From the NCBI GenBank assembly GCA_003344405.1, contig NOWV01000166.1, positions 108,801-172,800 on the forward strand: a DNA stretch of 64,000 nucleotides. Direction: 5' to 3'. Below, piece by piece: positions 24,650 through 37,300 of this stretch. This stretch comes from Trichoplax sp. H2. Its lineage: Eukaryota > Placozoa > Uniplacotomia > Trichoplacea. The stretch's first letter is position 1. Each line of letters opens with the position of its first letter. The notes under the pieces are model-generated. The model worked only from the letters and a program-made list of their open reading frames with translations. It did no database searches and was not told the origin of the DNA. Position numbers and translations under genes: made by a program.

Positions 24650-25419
24650 ATCAGTTCCTCCCGCGTTACAAGCGATATTTTCATACTAAGTAAGAAAATG
24701 AATAATTGTCGCAATGTCATGTTTTCTAGTATTTTCTTATTGTCCTTTTATCATATGTATATTATGGTAGAATAATAATTTTCGGTATGACAGATCTGAC
24801 TTGTGATATCAATCATTGCAGGTGTAGATGTTATTTCTTGCGCTCTATTAAATCGCCCTGCTATAAACATTATCTACTATATAATACGTATGTTTCAGAC
24901 TTTAAGTTAACGTTTTCGCTGGTACGTAGAGTCGCAGATATCAACTGCATTAATTAGGGATCATCGAGCGAGAGTGCCTTACTATCGTGCCATTTAGAGT
25001 AATTTCTTATCTATTTTTGATATCATTTATTAACTGCAATTTTTTGCCGATATTTTCAAACGCTTAAACTATTTTCAAATTTGATTAATTCATTAATCAA
25101 TCAATATTAAAAGATTCGGCTATTTTAGGATCCGTTAGATCGTTATTTAAATTGAATTGACAAAAATAAAGTATGTCATTAACGTAATGTAACGTTTATT
25201 TGTCTTTTCAGTAGTTTCGAGTTGGTTTAAAATATTACAAGTATAAAGGTACACAAAAAATAGAAAAGGCGTCTAGTGATGTACTACGCAATTGCATAAC
25301 GTTGAGTGCGTACGGCTGCAAAGTATAGCATTGATATTTTTCCAAGATAATGAAAACACTTCCATGAATAATTCTTACGTAGACAGCATTGTCAGGTCTA
25401 TTTAACGGAACGAAAAATG
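24650..25419. other. 3' intergenic region, nothing recognised
   Basis: AT-rich region between the convergent CREC and FPGS genes. No coding exon identified. Confidence 0.45.
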
Positions 25420-25681
25420 CCGTCAGTTGTTTGGTTGGCGTTACAATAATAAATGAAATGTGATCATTCTGTCATATAAAATAGAGCAATGAAAGTGACT
25501 TAGATGTTAATTAAAGTCTTCATTAATCTATGACAATTCTGCATTACAAAATACCGTCAGTTGTTTGGTTGGCGTTACAGTAATAAATGAATCATTCTGC
25601 CATATAAAATAGAGCAATGAAAGTGACTTAGATGTTAATTAAAGTCTTCGTTAATCTATGACAATTCTGTATTACAAAATG
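25420..25681. repeat. 134-bp direct tandem repeat (2 copies)
   Basis: A block beginning 'cgtcagttgtttggttggcg' at 25421 recurs at 25555 and extends through 'ctatgacaattctgcattac'. The second copy has a small deletion and substitutions. It lies just 3' of FPGS. Confidence 0.9.
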
Positions 25682-25902
25682 AAAAAAGATAAAAAAATGT
25701 ACTCGTAGATCTATAATACAATGCGATTCGTAATTAAGTGACAGTAATAATAGAAACATGATACCACAGAACAGTGCATTTTCGCCTACTACATCGTATT
25801 TGTATTGGTGGGTATGCACGTAACAACCCTAGTCTAAGACAGCATTTGCTAAATGGTGTAATTAAAGACATGTGCTACATTGTATCCATCATAATTTTAC
25901 TG

Positions 25903-28900
25903 TTAGAACTGTGTAGTCTGTAATACTTGTAAAACATCACCAACTAAATGTAGGCTACCTGTAACCAAAATCTGCAGATGAATATATTTTTTTTCCTTCT
26001 CGATAGTCTTATCATTCATATAGTTAAGAGATTTAGCTTTATGAATAGCTTTAATAACAGATATAGCTTCATTAACTGATCCACAAATACGACTGTTTGT
26101 TGGATTAGACAATCCATTTAATTCCATCCAAGCAGATAAGTTTTCATTGCATCGCTGCATTGCTGCATTAGTAGTTTCGTTACGATTAACTGTATCTAAT
26201 AAGTATATTATACATTCGCATTAAAATGCTATCGGTACAATTAGAAATTTATGCGATTCACAATTACAGCTACAATCATGTACCTGGCGACGAATGGTTT
26301 TCTTTCAAAATATTGGGTGAAAATATCGCATAATCGATATTTGTGTTCTAGAACATCAATTTTTAATGATTTAATGAAAACTACTTCCAGGATAGGATAA
26401 TAGGCGAAATTAAAATAGATAGGTTGCCTAAACATTAAAAACACTTACGATAATTGGTTTTAACAAAGTTTTGCTATCGCGATTGCCACTCAAATTAAAG
26501 ATTAATATACGGGCCACAGAACCTCTATAATATTAAAAGAACAGCGTTAGCAATCTAAAATGTTATTACTTACTTAAGCAATCAAAATGAAGTTATAACA
26601 GTATCGTAATACCGAATATTCGTGGCTTCAATAGTGGATTTGTTGTGAAACCACTCAACTGCAGTCTATTTTACAATTAAAGAAGAACAAATCAGTGAAA
26701 AATTAATCATGATTTATAAAACTACTGCTACTAAACATTTCCAATAGAAAGCGATAAAATTCAAGCTTTGAATAATAGAATTACTACAAAACTAATCATG
26801 ATTTATAAAACTACTGCTACTAAACATTTCCAATAGAAAGCGATAAAATTCAAGCTTTGAATAATAGCATTACTATAAAACTAATCATGATTTATAAAAA
26901 CTACTGCTAATAAATATTTCCAATAGAAGGCGATAAAATTCAAACTTTGAATAATAGAATTACTACAAAACTAACCCTATTATCAAATAAATGTAATTAT
27001 AACTCTGCTATATATATTCATCTATTACAGGTAAACCCTTGCCTGGATGCTATTTCGTGTATGAGCACCATCAAAATAGAATGTAGCACCGTCGTATTTC
27101 ATCATTTGATATCTACCATTCCAAACGCAACTTTGTAATCCTACCGGTAGTAAAAATTTTAATTTCCAATAACGCTGAACGTTTTCTAAAGAGATTTTAC
27201 TGACCTGCTTTAAAATTTTCACTTAGTGGAAATGTACTTGCAGTTGGTAATCCTTTGCCGGTTTGCAATTGCTGATCACCTAATATCGAGATAATGACAA
27301 CCTAAATTTAGTATACTTGACTAGCTACATACATGCATACATAACACTACATTAACCTACAAGCACGTAGATTAAGTTGAAATAAGATATAAATAGATTA
27401 GGATTAATATCTCACCATTATGAGTCTTTGATTGTTTAGCATTTTTTTCTAGCCACGTATTTGCTAGTTGTATCGCTAATGATGCATTCCACTTTTGTAC
27501 TTCACCGTCAATTCCAAGTTCTGTAGTACATGTGATCATATGATAGATATTGTTAAGATTCAATTGACATAAATTAATACTTGATTCAATCTTCTATAAA
27601 TCATACTTACTTGGCTCTGTACCCGGGTAGCTAGATAAAGGTGGCACGATTTGCAGTGCTGCCTAAAAGTTGTGTGAAGAATAGAGGCCGATATTATTTT
27701 CATTTTATTACCTCATACATACCGATTGGCTATACAGAAATAAATATATAGTATAAGCGTTAAAAGACAACCATAGAAAATGAAATCTGTAATTGATTTC
27801 TTTCTATGCAATGTATTTACCTTTACTTTGTTCGATTGCTCTTGTAATACAGTAATTGCTGAATCCACCTGAGGAGCAGTAAAAGCAGATGTACCCGGCT
27901 ATCGAATTAAAAGTTAAAATTTATAAACATTTCATGACATGCCGCGCTAGTTATGCACCTGAATACGTACTTATTTCAGGGTTAAATGGTTATTTCATAT
28001 TTGATAGGATATATATTCGTACATATGATTCAAATTTACATCAGGTTCACCGGCAATAGTCAATTTTATACGTTTACCTTCATTATTCCAGCTTTATGCC
28101 AAGCAATTTCTTCAATAGTTTTCCCTAATATAGCAGTATGATCTAATCCAAGCGATGATATACCACATGCTACTGGATTTCTGCCATGGAGATAATTCAT
28201 AGAGTTGATAAAGTAAAGAATTAAATCTGCACGCGCTTCGATTTTAATAAAATTATCACAATTGCATACAATACAATTTTTGTATACCTTATCGCATTAG
28301 TACAGTCATATGTACCACCAATACCCACTTCAATGATGGAGACATCAACCTTTATTTATTTATAACCATTTAAAATGAAAAGTTCATATTTCCCATTCAT
28401 ACGATTTCATGCATTAACTATGCTAGCTTATGCTTACCTTTTCACAGAAAAAGATATAAAATGCTAGTACAGTTAAGAATTTGAAATAACTTGGCATATA
28501 GTTATCATCTGCCTCCTAGTTGAAACATCATTCAGACGAATCTTATTAGATTGATTTCGGATATATATGTTTACATGTTGGCGCTCTATTATCAGCTTAC
28601 TTTTGATTTTTCAAGCCGATCGTAAACAGTCCAGAAGTAGGAAGTGAAGACCTCTTTCGAAAGAGGTACTCCATTTATCCTAATCCGCTCGCGCACTTCG
28701 ATTAGGTGTGGTGAGCTATAAAATGATAACTATCGTTAAGCTACGATTTCATTAGAAAACAATACATAAATTATTCATCTGATTTTAATAATTCACCTGT
28801 AGAATCCGGTTTTGTATCCATGAGCACGAAGTATACTTTCAGTAAAAGCACAAGTTGAACCCTGATAAAAATTTACCGCATTGACTTAATTCAGGTAACT

Positions 28901-29217
28901 CATGCTTTACTTTTTCACAAGATAAAAAAAGACATACCTTTCCTTTGGTGCCACTAACATGAATTATAGACAACGAATCTAAATCGTCCACCTACAGAAA
29001 TATGGTGTATTGATTAAGTGTTAAAATCATTGGTTCACTACATATTCTGATCAACGTATGGGATTGATTGTTATATCATTAAACATACCGATAGACCAAT
29101 TCGGTTTAAACAAGTTATTGTTCGATGAACGTTAACCTCCTTTTCGCTACCACTATTAGAGATGATCTTCAAAGTCATAGCATTACTTTGGAGATTGTTA
29201 AGGGCATCGACGGTAGA
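25903..29217 (-). CDS. FPGS: Folylpolyglutamate synthase (5' end not found)
   Basis: ATP-dependent ligase that adds gamma-glutamates to folates, retaining them in cytosol and mitochondria; Mur-ligase superfamily. Sixteen minus-strand exons join in phase (501 residues): 29089-29217, 28938-28991, 28797-28861, 28601-28715, 28438-28515, 28288-28349, 28078-28180, 27821-27898, 27611-27662, 27416-27520, 27205-27279, 27037-27140, 26613-26665, 26449-26524, 26284-26347, 25903-26195. Signatures: P-loop SGTKGKGST split over two exons, [40 protein letters not shown] with the metal/carbamoyl-lysine region [36 protein letters not shown], and the C-terminal [11 protein letters not shown]. The first exon seen starts in phase 0 at [13 protein letters not shown], so an upstream exon with the start Met and possible mitochondrial leader is missing from the model. 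The human enzyme is 587 residues including its leader. Confidence 0.92.
26705..26971. repeat. 89-bp tandem repeat (3 copies) in FPGS intron
   Basis: Three head-to-tail copies starting 'aatcatgatttataaaacta' at 26705, 26794 and 26883, within the intron between the exons at 26613-26665 and 27037-27140. Confidence 0.9.
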
Positions 29218-29599
29218 CTATGAAATACAATTACAACGTGAATATGTCAAGTTAGTATGCATCATAACGTTCTTTACGTCATCATCCAAAGATTGAGGGT
29301 TTAAAAAGCTATAGGAGGAATATCATATCCTCTGATAAATCTATAACTTGTTTAATATTAAAGACAAAACTGAAGTACTGTACATTCAGATTGCATTCGA
29401 TATCATTTACTCAACCTATCATTCAATACTCTATGACACATGCTCATGCTTGCTTGGCGACTTGTCTATGGAGAGGTTGCTTAATGACTAACTGTACAGT
29501 ACGTGTTTGGTCCAGGTTTTAGTTTGTGGTTTGTAATTCCCATCCACTATAATGCTACTTTAGATTATGAGCTAAGAAGTGTATTCGATGTGTTTGGAA
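29218..29599. other. Upstream of FPGS
   Basis: Should hold the promoter and/or first exon of FPGS. I could not identify a start codon followed by an in-phase donor here. Confidence 0.4.
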
Positions 29600-30130
29600 A
29601 TCAACTCCTGTACAGTGTTGCATGCTGAAACTCATTAGAGCAGAATGTATCCAAGAAATTGACACGTCGAAGTTAGAAAAAATTGAGCTGATCGCTTTAA
29701 CTGTGCGACATAAGTTAACCCACCTATGATCATCTGGAAATCCACTACGGTACAGTATTGCATGCCGAAACTCATTAGAGCCGAATGCATCCATGAAATT
29801 GACATGTCGAAGTTGGAAAAAATTGAGCTGATCGCTTTAACTGTGCGACATAAGTTAACGTATGATCATCTGGAAATCCACTACGGTACCAGTATTGCAT
29901 GCCGAAACTCATTAGAGCCGAATGCATCCATGAAATTGACATGTCGAAGTTAGAAAAAATTGAGCTGATTACTTCAACTGTGCGACGTAAGTTACCCTCT
30001 GATCATCTGGAAATCCACTACGGTACAATATTGCATGGTGAAATTCATTGGAGCAGAATGCATCCATGAAATTGAGAGGTCGAAGTTAGAAAAAATTGAG
30101 CTGGTCGTTTATACTGTATGAAGTAAGTAA
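29600..30130. repeat. ~137-bp tandem repeat (4 copies)
   Basis: Anchor 'gaaactcattagag' (or its variant) recurs at 29627, 29767, 29904 and 30040. Each unit also carries 'cgaagttagaaaaaattgag' and a 'tacggtaca' motif. The short open frames crossing it on both strands are repeat artefacts. Confidence 0.88.
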
Positions 30131-31114
30131 GTTAAACTCTGATAGATCAATGTACGTTATATCGTAAGTCGATGTGATTTCAGCTTCGATCTATACAAGC
30201 TTTGCATGTCCGCATTATACGTACAGTTACTGCACACAGTGATGACTATGGCGATGATTTTTGAGTTCTGCAGGAGTACATTACGTTCTGCTACTTCTCA
30301 CTGAACAACCATCAAATCTGGCATACCGTTGAAAGAAAATGAATGTGCACCGAAGTAGTAAAGAACTGGCCCGTGGCCGTAGCACATTGTTAGCAGATTG
30401 ATGGCAGTTTAAGTTATCGGGAATATTATATATTGCAATAACAGTTTTATGACAACAAGAGTCGAATATCATTTCCATTCTAGTCAATGAGCTTGAATTT
30501 CATCAATGACAGCATCCATTTCATCAGGCAATATCACTGCTCAACATACAGTATACTGTATAACTGTAATGACTTGCAGTATTTCTACGCCACTACTAGA
30601 TCAAATGACCTTTGCGATCATTCTAATTAGCTATCTACATCGTATCTATTATATAATGATCTTGTTTTATCGCTAAGTTTACCTTATAGTCTACCATCGT
30701 TGTAGCAATTGCCCTTGCTACAGTCCGATTGAACACAATCCTACAGCAAGAGACAACTTTTAGAATCATTAAATCCTGTCAATGTCAATAATAAGTTGTA
30801 AATATCCTTTCGACGTCTCTTTCACACCAGTTGCAATCGATGGATCTTGCTGTTAATGTAGAGAGATACAGTTAGTTCAACAGTTATAAGTGAGAATACA
30901 ACGCTTGCACTGCAACCTCAAGCAGATCGATAGACCAACCAGTACGAAGATTCCCTGGTGATGATAGGATGTTTACAGTCTGTGCATGTGCAGTATTCAC
31001 AAGTGCAAAAGCACTAACTGGTTCTAGACTTCTAAATGGCGAATTGTAGGTGTGGTTATCATGTTATTACAGTACCAGGGACCACTGGCAACAAAGCAAA
31101 AAATCCCCCCCCCC
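30131..31114. other. Intergenic, no gene seen
   Basis: No coding exon recognised between the 137-bp and 74-bp arrays. It ends in a poly-C run (about 31105-31114). Confidence 0.4.
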
Positions 31115-31410
31115 TTTTCCGTAGCAATTTCCCTACCTAATTAAAACCTTTTCCTTTCTGACAGTACTGCACTTATTGGAGGAAAAGGTTTTCCGTAGCA
31201 ATTTCCCTAGCTAACTAAAGCCTTTTCCTTTCTGACAGTACTGCACTTATTGGGGGAAAAGGTTTTCTGTAGCAATTTCCCTACCTAATTAAAACCTTTT
31301 CCTTTCTGACAGCACTGCACTTATTGGGGGAAAAGGTTTTCTGTAGCAATTTCCCTAGCTAACTAAAGCCTTTTCCTTTCTGACAGTACTGCACTTATTG
31401 GAGGAAAAGG
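31115..31410. repeat. 74-bp tandem array (4 units), each with an internal inverted repeat
   Basis: Exactly spaced units at 31115, 31189, 31263 and 31337. Each unit contains the arms aa(a/g)ccttttcc and ggaaaaggtt about 24 nt apart, so every unit can form a hairpin with a ~10-bp stem. Units differ at a few positions only (taattaaaacc versus taactaaagcc, ttggagg versus ttggggg), in an alternating A-B-A-B pattern over the first part. Confidence 0.9.
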
Positions 31411-32099
31411 TTTTCTCCTCTTTATTCGAGGTCAAAATTTTTTGGACGTTTACTGTCGATGTACCTGTACACAATCTGGTTGGCTTGGTACTACACTGCG
31501 TGGTTACAGTATGCTTTCCAATAGCGCAAAGTATTATTTTACAAGTTGCTAAAATGGAATAATAATTTTAGGCAAAATTGTAATCCATATGCTCACATGA
31601 TTATGCAATATACGATATAGACTCAAAAGCATGTATATATATTGTCATATACATTATACAGTAGAGTTCACCTTGTTGAAAGCTTTGTGCGCCTTCATGC
31701 AGTACTTACAATATTGTATAGAATCATAATCATAATAATTACCATGACAAGATTGGAGAACAGTAGATGAATTAATTCTACACAACGGAACTAAAAATAA
31801 GGAGGGTCCTTTGTTAATTGTTACTCAAAAAAATGCTGATTTTGTGCTGTTGTGAATGAGTCCAGGCAGTGCAACCTATACTTCTCGCGCCGCATTAAAA
31901 TGCCCACTAGAATCTACAGTGTAATCAAGATTTGTAGGGTGAATGAATGAATGTAAGGGGAATTGAATGTGGTGTTCAAGATCGTTTAAACAGGTGCAAG
32001 CACAAGTACGCCAAGAGCCAGTATGATATACTCGTACAGTAAATGGTTTTCACCTCACGACGCCTCGTAAATGTGCAGATGGAATCTAGTATTCAAGTA
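31411..32099. other. Intergenic, no gene seen
   Basis: Unique AT-rich DNA between two repeat arrays. Nothing recognised. Confidence 0.4.
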
Positions 32100-33190
32100 G
32101 TGCCTCACAACGAGAATAGGATGCATCCAACGCTATTTCGTTGGTTGCATTCTCGTCAATAACGATAGGCTTGAATTTACTTCATTAATAACTGGTTGCA
32201 TTGCTACATGTAAACCTGCAAAATACGAAATGTTTACCAATGTACACTGTACAGGTACAACTCTACTCTACAGAAAGCTACCGTTGTGCAGATACCCATA
32301 TAAGCATGGCTTCTTCTATACTCAGTACGTACGCTTATGTCGGTATGTAAATCAGAACAGTAAGCATAGGATGCATCCAACGCTCTTTCGTTTAATGCAT
32401 TCTTGTCATTAACTATAAGCTCCAATTACTTCATTACTGGTTGCATTGCAACTTGTAAACCTGCAAAGTACGAAATATTTAACTCTGCTTGAAAAAGTAG
32501 TGTGTGCACATATAACATACTTTAGGCATGTAAATCAGAGCAACGAGCTTAGGATGCATCTAATACTTTCATTTGATGCATTCTTGTCAATAATCGATGA
32601 TAGGCTCGAATTACTGCATTAATAAACTGGTAGCATTGCTGCACGTAAACCTGCAAAATACGAAATGTTTAACTCTGCTCGAAAAAGTAGTGTGTGCATA
32701 TATAACATACTGTAGGCATGTAAATCAGAGCAACGAGCTTAGGACGCACCTAATACTATTTCCTTGGATGCATTCTTGTCAATCATCCTAAGCTCGAATT
32801 ACTTCATTAATAACTAGTAGCGTTGCTACATGTAAACTTGCAAAATACGAAATGTTTAACTCTGCTCAAAAAAGTAGTTCGTGCATATATAATACACCGT
32901 AGGCATGTAAATCAGAGCAACGAGCTTAGGATGCATCTAATACTATTTCCTTGGATGCATTCTTGTCCATCATCCTAGGCTCGAATTACTTCATTAATGA
33001 CTGGTAGCATTGCTACATGTAAACCTGCAAAATACGAAATGTTTAACTCTGCTCGAAAAAGTAGTGTGTGCATATATAACATGCTGTAGGCATGTAAATC
33101 AGAGCAATGAACTTACGATGCATCCAACACTCTTCCCTTTGATGCATTCTTATAGGCTCCATTACTTTATTAATAACTGATTGCATTGCT
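32100..33190. repeat. ~187-bp degenerate tandem repeat (about 6 units)
   Basis: Anchor 'aggatgcatc' and variants at about 32118, 32368, 32551, 32741, 32928 and 33113. Each is followed by 'tgcattcttgtcaat', 'aattacttcattaata', 'gtaaacctgcaaaatacgaa' and 'gcatgtaaatcagagcaacg'. Inner units are the most alike; outer units are more diverged. Confidence 0.87.
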
Positions 33191-33430
33191 ACTTGTAACT
33201 TGTAAACTTATAAAATACAAAATGTTCACCAATGTAGTGCCACATTTTACAGTACTTTACACAAAAGTGCAGTGTTTTGTCATCGAGATACAGTAAGATG
33301 GAAAAAAGTAGTCTGTACACTATATACTGTAGTACTGTACATCTTGCGCTTTGAAGAATGGTATCCATTTTGACTGTAAGAGTGAAAAATTGTCCTCTAA
33401 TTAAGCAATTTACGCTGAATATTGAAGACA

Positions 33431-33960
33431 CAAATTTAAGATATCGATGTTGACATGGCTGGGCCTACTGTACAATGTAAAGTTAGCTAGGCCATGTCCT
33501 ATAGTACAATTCGGGCGAGTTTCAGGATTTCAGAATGTCGTTGTGCAAATCAGGGCAACGAGCCAATTGGACCGGATAGCCAGCGGTCTGTAGGCTTATT
33601 TAAGACACGATTTAAGATATCGAAATTGACATGGCTGGGCCTAATGTACAATGTAAAGTTGGCTAAGGCATGTCCTATAGTACAATTCGGGCGGGTTTCA
33701 GGATTTCAGGATGTCGTTATGCAAATCAGGGCAACGAGCCAATTGGACCGGATAGCCAGCGGTCTGTAGGCTTATTTAAGACACGATTTAAGATATCGAA
33801 ATTGACATGGCTGGGCCTAATGTACAATGTAAAGTTGGCTAAGGCATGTCCTATAATACAATTCGGGCGGGTTTCAGGATTTCAGGATGTCGTTATGCAA
33901 ATCAGGGCAACGAGCCCAATTGGACCGGATAGCCAGCGGTCTGTAGGCTTACTGTACTTT
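33431..33960. repeat. 176-bp tandem repeat (3 copies)
   Basis: Near-perfect units with anchor 'atatcga' at 33441, 33617 and 33793 (spacing exactly 176). Shared blocks include 'gacatggctgggcctaatgt' and 'caattggaccggatagccag'. Overlapping 'ORFs' at 33494-33966 are the repeat read in different frames, as 176 is not a multiple of 3. Confidence 0.93.
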
Positions 33961-34323
33961 AATTAGTTAATTAGACGAATTTAATTGTTATTATGTAATA
34001 CTGTCAACACTTCTAGTATACGTACATTACAGCAACAGTCATGGTCTATACTGTACTGTACTGTACAGAATAGGCTAAACACTGCTTGCACACATTCAAG
34101 CTCGAGCGCCATTTTGCACTGCAAGCACAGTAAATGTTGTAGGTAAATTCCAGAAATTGTGACGTTTACTGCTTGTATTGGTTTCAATAGAAACTTGCTC
34201 AACTGCAACAGTTACTCTCCCAACCAGCAGGCGAAGAAATTATTACCAAGTGGGCTGGAAATAGTTTAGCAATCTGCTGGAAATTAAGTCGATTCTACGG
34301 AAGAAATCAAATGCAACCAAGCC

Positions 34324-37300
34324 ATGTCGTCGATCGATAGAATGCTGATCGTGGGCATACGTAGTTTTAGCCCGCAAAGTCAACAAGGTGGTGTTATCGA
34401 GTTTGGCAAACCACTAACTGTTATTACCGGTCATAATGGTGCTGGCAAAACGGTAATTGAAGGATAGTATTCCTTTCTACTGTATTGTGCAGTGATAGCA
34501 ATTCTAAACATAGTTATTACCGCTTGTTTCTGGACACGATATACTTACTGTATACCAGCAAAGTCATGAGCTTCTCAGTTCGATATCGATGGGCAGTTTG
34601 TCTCTTTCAACAGATGATACCGATCTCCAATAGTTGTTACACTCTGTAAAATGACACAGTTTGTTTGCAATAGAATTACATTGAATTGAAAAAAAATGAA
34701 ATTTAAATGTTGCTCGACGCTCAACTGCGCCTATCATCATGCGTTACATTGAATAATAGCACTGGGCAGTGTGCATATTCATTATTCAGCTTCTCTACCA
34801 ATCCTTTCATTAATGAAGCTAATTAAAGTATATGCAGTAAGGTTAATTATCGCTGCATTCTGTATCTAACGCTGTTATGCTAACATTTCTTTTTTAGACA
34901 ATCATTGAATGTCTGAAATATGCAACCTGTGGTTATACACCTCCAAATACTAAAAATGGAGCATTTATTAACGATCCAAAGGTATGGCTAAAACAAAATC
35001 TCGGCTTAAAACAGTTCTTTTATTGCGTTCATTGCAATGAAAGTTTAAAATCATCTTCGAATGCATCATTTTTAATTCGATGAAGCTGCTCTAAGTGTCT
35101 CTTCTGATCAGAGCAAAAACATCTCTAATATAGAACTGTAGTTCAGTGTATGCTATTGTACACTACAATACGAAGCCCTGCACGTTATTATTCTAATCTT
35201 AGCGAATATTTATGCCACACTACAGTATCGAGGATAAGTGTACTTGACATTAACGCCACTTTCTACTTACTCACTATATACAAGCTCTTGCTGTAAAGTA
35301 TGATGTTGCTTCCAAATCTAGGCCATTAAATTAGAAACTTATATTACGGCACATATAAGTAGCGCAAATGTAACAATAAATAGATACGCCTCTATAATAA
35401 ATTAATTGATAAAAGTCATTATGCATCTACCTTCGATCGATTGTCTTAGCAGTTGATATTTCGTATAAGCAGATAATTTATGCGACATAATATTTGTCAG
35501 GTTGCTGGCGAAAGAGAAGTTAAAGCTCAAATCAAGTTGAAATTTCATGATGTTAGTGGCAAAAGTACTGTTTGTGTACGCTCTTTGGTAGCGACGCAAA
35601 AGGTAAACAACTTTAAATATAGATAAATGATTAATTGCTCTAAAGTAATAGAAAGTTTTATAATAGATTGATCAGTTATTAATCAATGACTAGCGTGACT
35701 AATTGTATTGAAACGGTCACAATTTGCTGTATATCTTACCATTGATTTCCGCCAACTTGAAGGGACGGAGTGATAGAGTAGAAGTGAAAACATTGGAAGG
35801 AACGATTAGTCGTACGGAACATGGAGAGGTAAAAAGTGATCTAATGTAGTGGTAAGATGGTATCATTATAAGGCACAAATTATATTAACCTTCGAATGTG
35901 ACTAATTCATTACAAAATTTAGAGAAGCAGTATTAGCTCAAAATGTGCTGAAATGGACCGAGAGGTATCTAATGGATATTTAAGTTTATTTTAAATTTCA
36001 ATGGCAGTATTCTGATATACGTATTATACGTGTTTACAATGTTATATATTAAAACGATAAGGTTAAAATCAAGCCTATTTCTTACAATTAGGTACCTTTT
36101 CATTAGCAATGTATATTGTTGTTCATGACTATATTGTAATACTCATGCATATAGATGACTACGCTATTGGGAGTTTCGAAGCCAGTGCTCAATCACGTTA
36201 TATTTTGCCATCAAGAAGATTCGACCTGGTTAGTTATTTATTTGGAAGTAATTTAAACAGATGACTTATTCCCTAACATGTCTTGTTATGAGCATTATAT
36301 TGTTTTTCTTATTTTATTATCGATGGCTAACATCAGGCAAAAATGTTTATTTTACGAGTACATAACTGGAATCGGATCTCATGTTAATCTAGGCCTTTGC
36401 AAGAAGGAAAAGCACTTAAAACAAAATTTGACGATATCTTCGCGTCGACTAGGTTGATTTGAATTATTAAGCACGATTACTTACATAATTAAGAATACTA
36501 ATTAACTCGTAAGCTCCACCATGTCTAATCTGTTACAATTCTATTCGAAAAGGTATATTAAGGCTTTGGATGCTATAAAGAAATGTAGCAAGGAACAAGT
36601 ACGACTCTGTTAACCTTTACTTGAGTAAGATACGTCTAGTATAACCTGCTATTATCTTGCAGAACCAATACGTGAAAGAATTTAATACTGAATTAACCTA
36701 CCTACAAGAAAACAAGAAAAAATCTCAAGAAGTAAAAGAATCTTATTTATTATTTAATGGAATAATGTAGATTCCGTAAATAAATGGAATAACATCGTAA
36801 TATTTTAAGATAAAAAATTGAAATATTTTCGCTTTACGACAGATTAAAGAAGAATTAGAAAGTACGCAAATGCAGTTGAGGGTTTTGGAAGATAATCTAC
36901 GAAAGATTGTAGTAGAGCTTAAACCGCTGCAGGTAGAGAATATGAGCAGTATTATTAGATAAGTTACATTCAGATTATTATATTTAATTGAATGCTAATA
37001 AAGAGTGTAAAATATTACTATTTTTTAATTATCTACAGGAGGATGTTTATTCATTGGAAGACAAGTTACGCAATTATCAAAAAATCGAAAATAACATCGG
37101 TATTATAAGATAGTATTTTTACTGAATATTTGTAGTTTTAAATATTCTAAATTCTAATCTCGAATTTAGAATCATATAACGCAGTCAAAAAGCAGATACT
37201 AAAGAATCAGGAAAATTTAAGAAGTAAAGTTAGGAAATTAATGCCTGGTAAGCTTGAATATCAAATAAATATATTATTATAAAATGAATAAATATCAAGA

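Noticed and set aside
33494-33966. Two overlapping plus-strand ORFs (MSYSTIRA...)
   Set aside because: They are the 176-bp tandem repeat read in two frames, with no independent evidence of coding.
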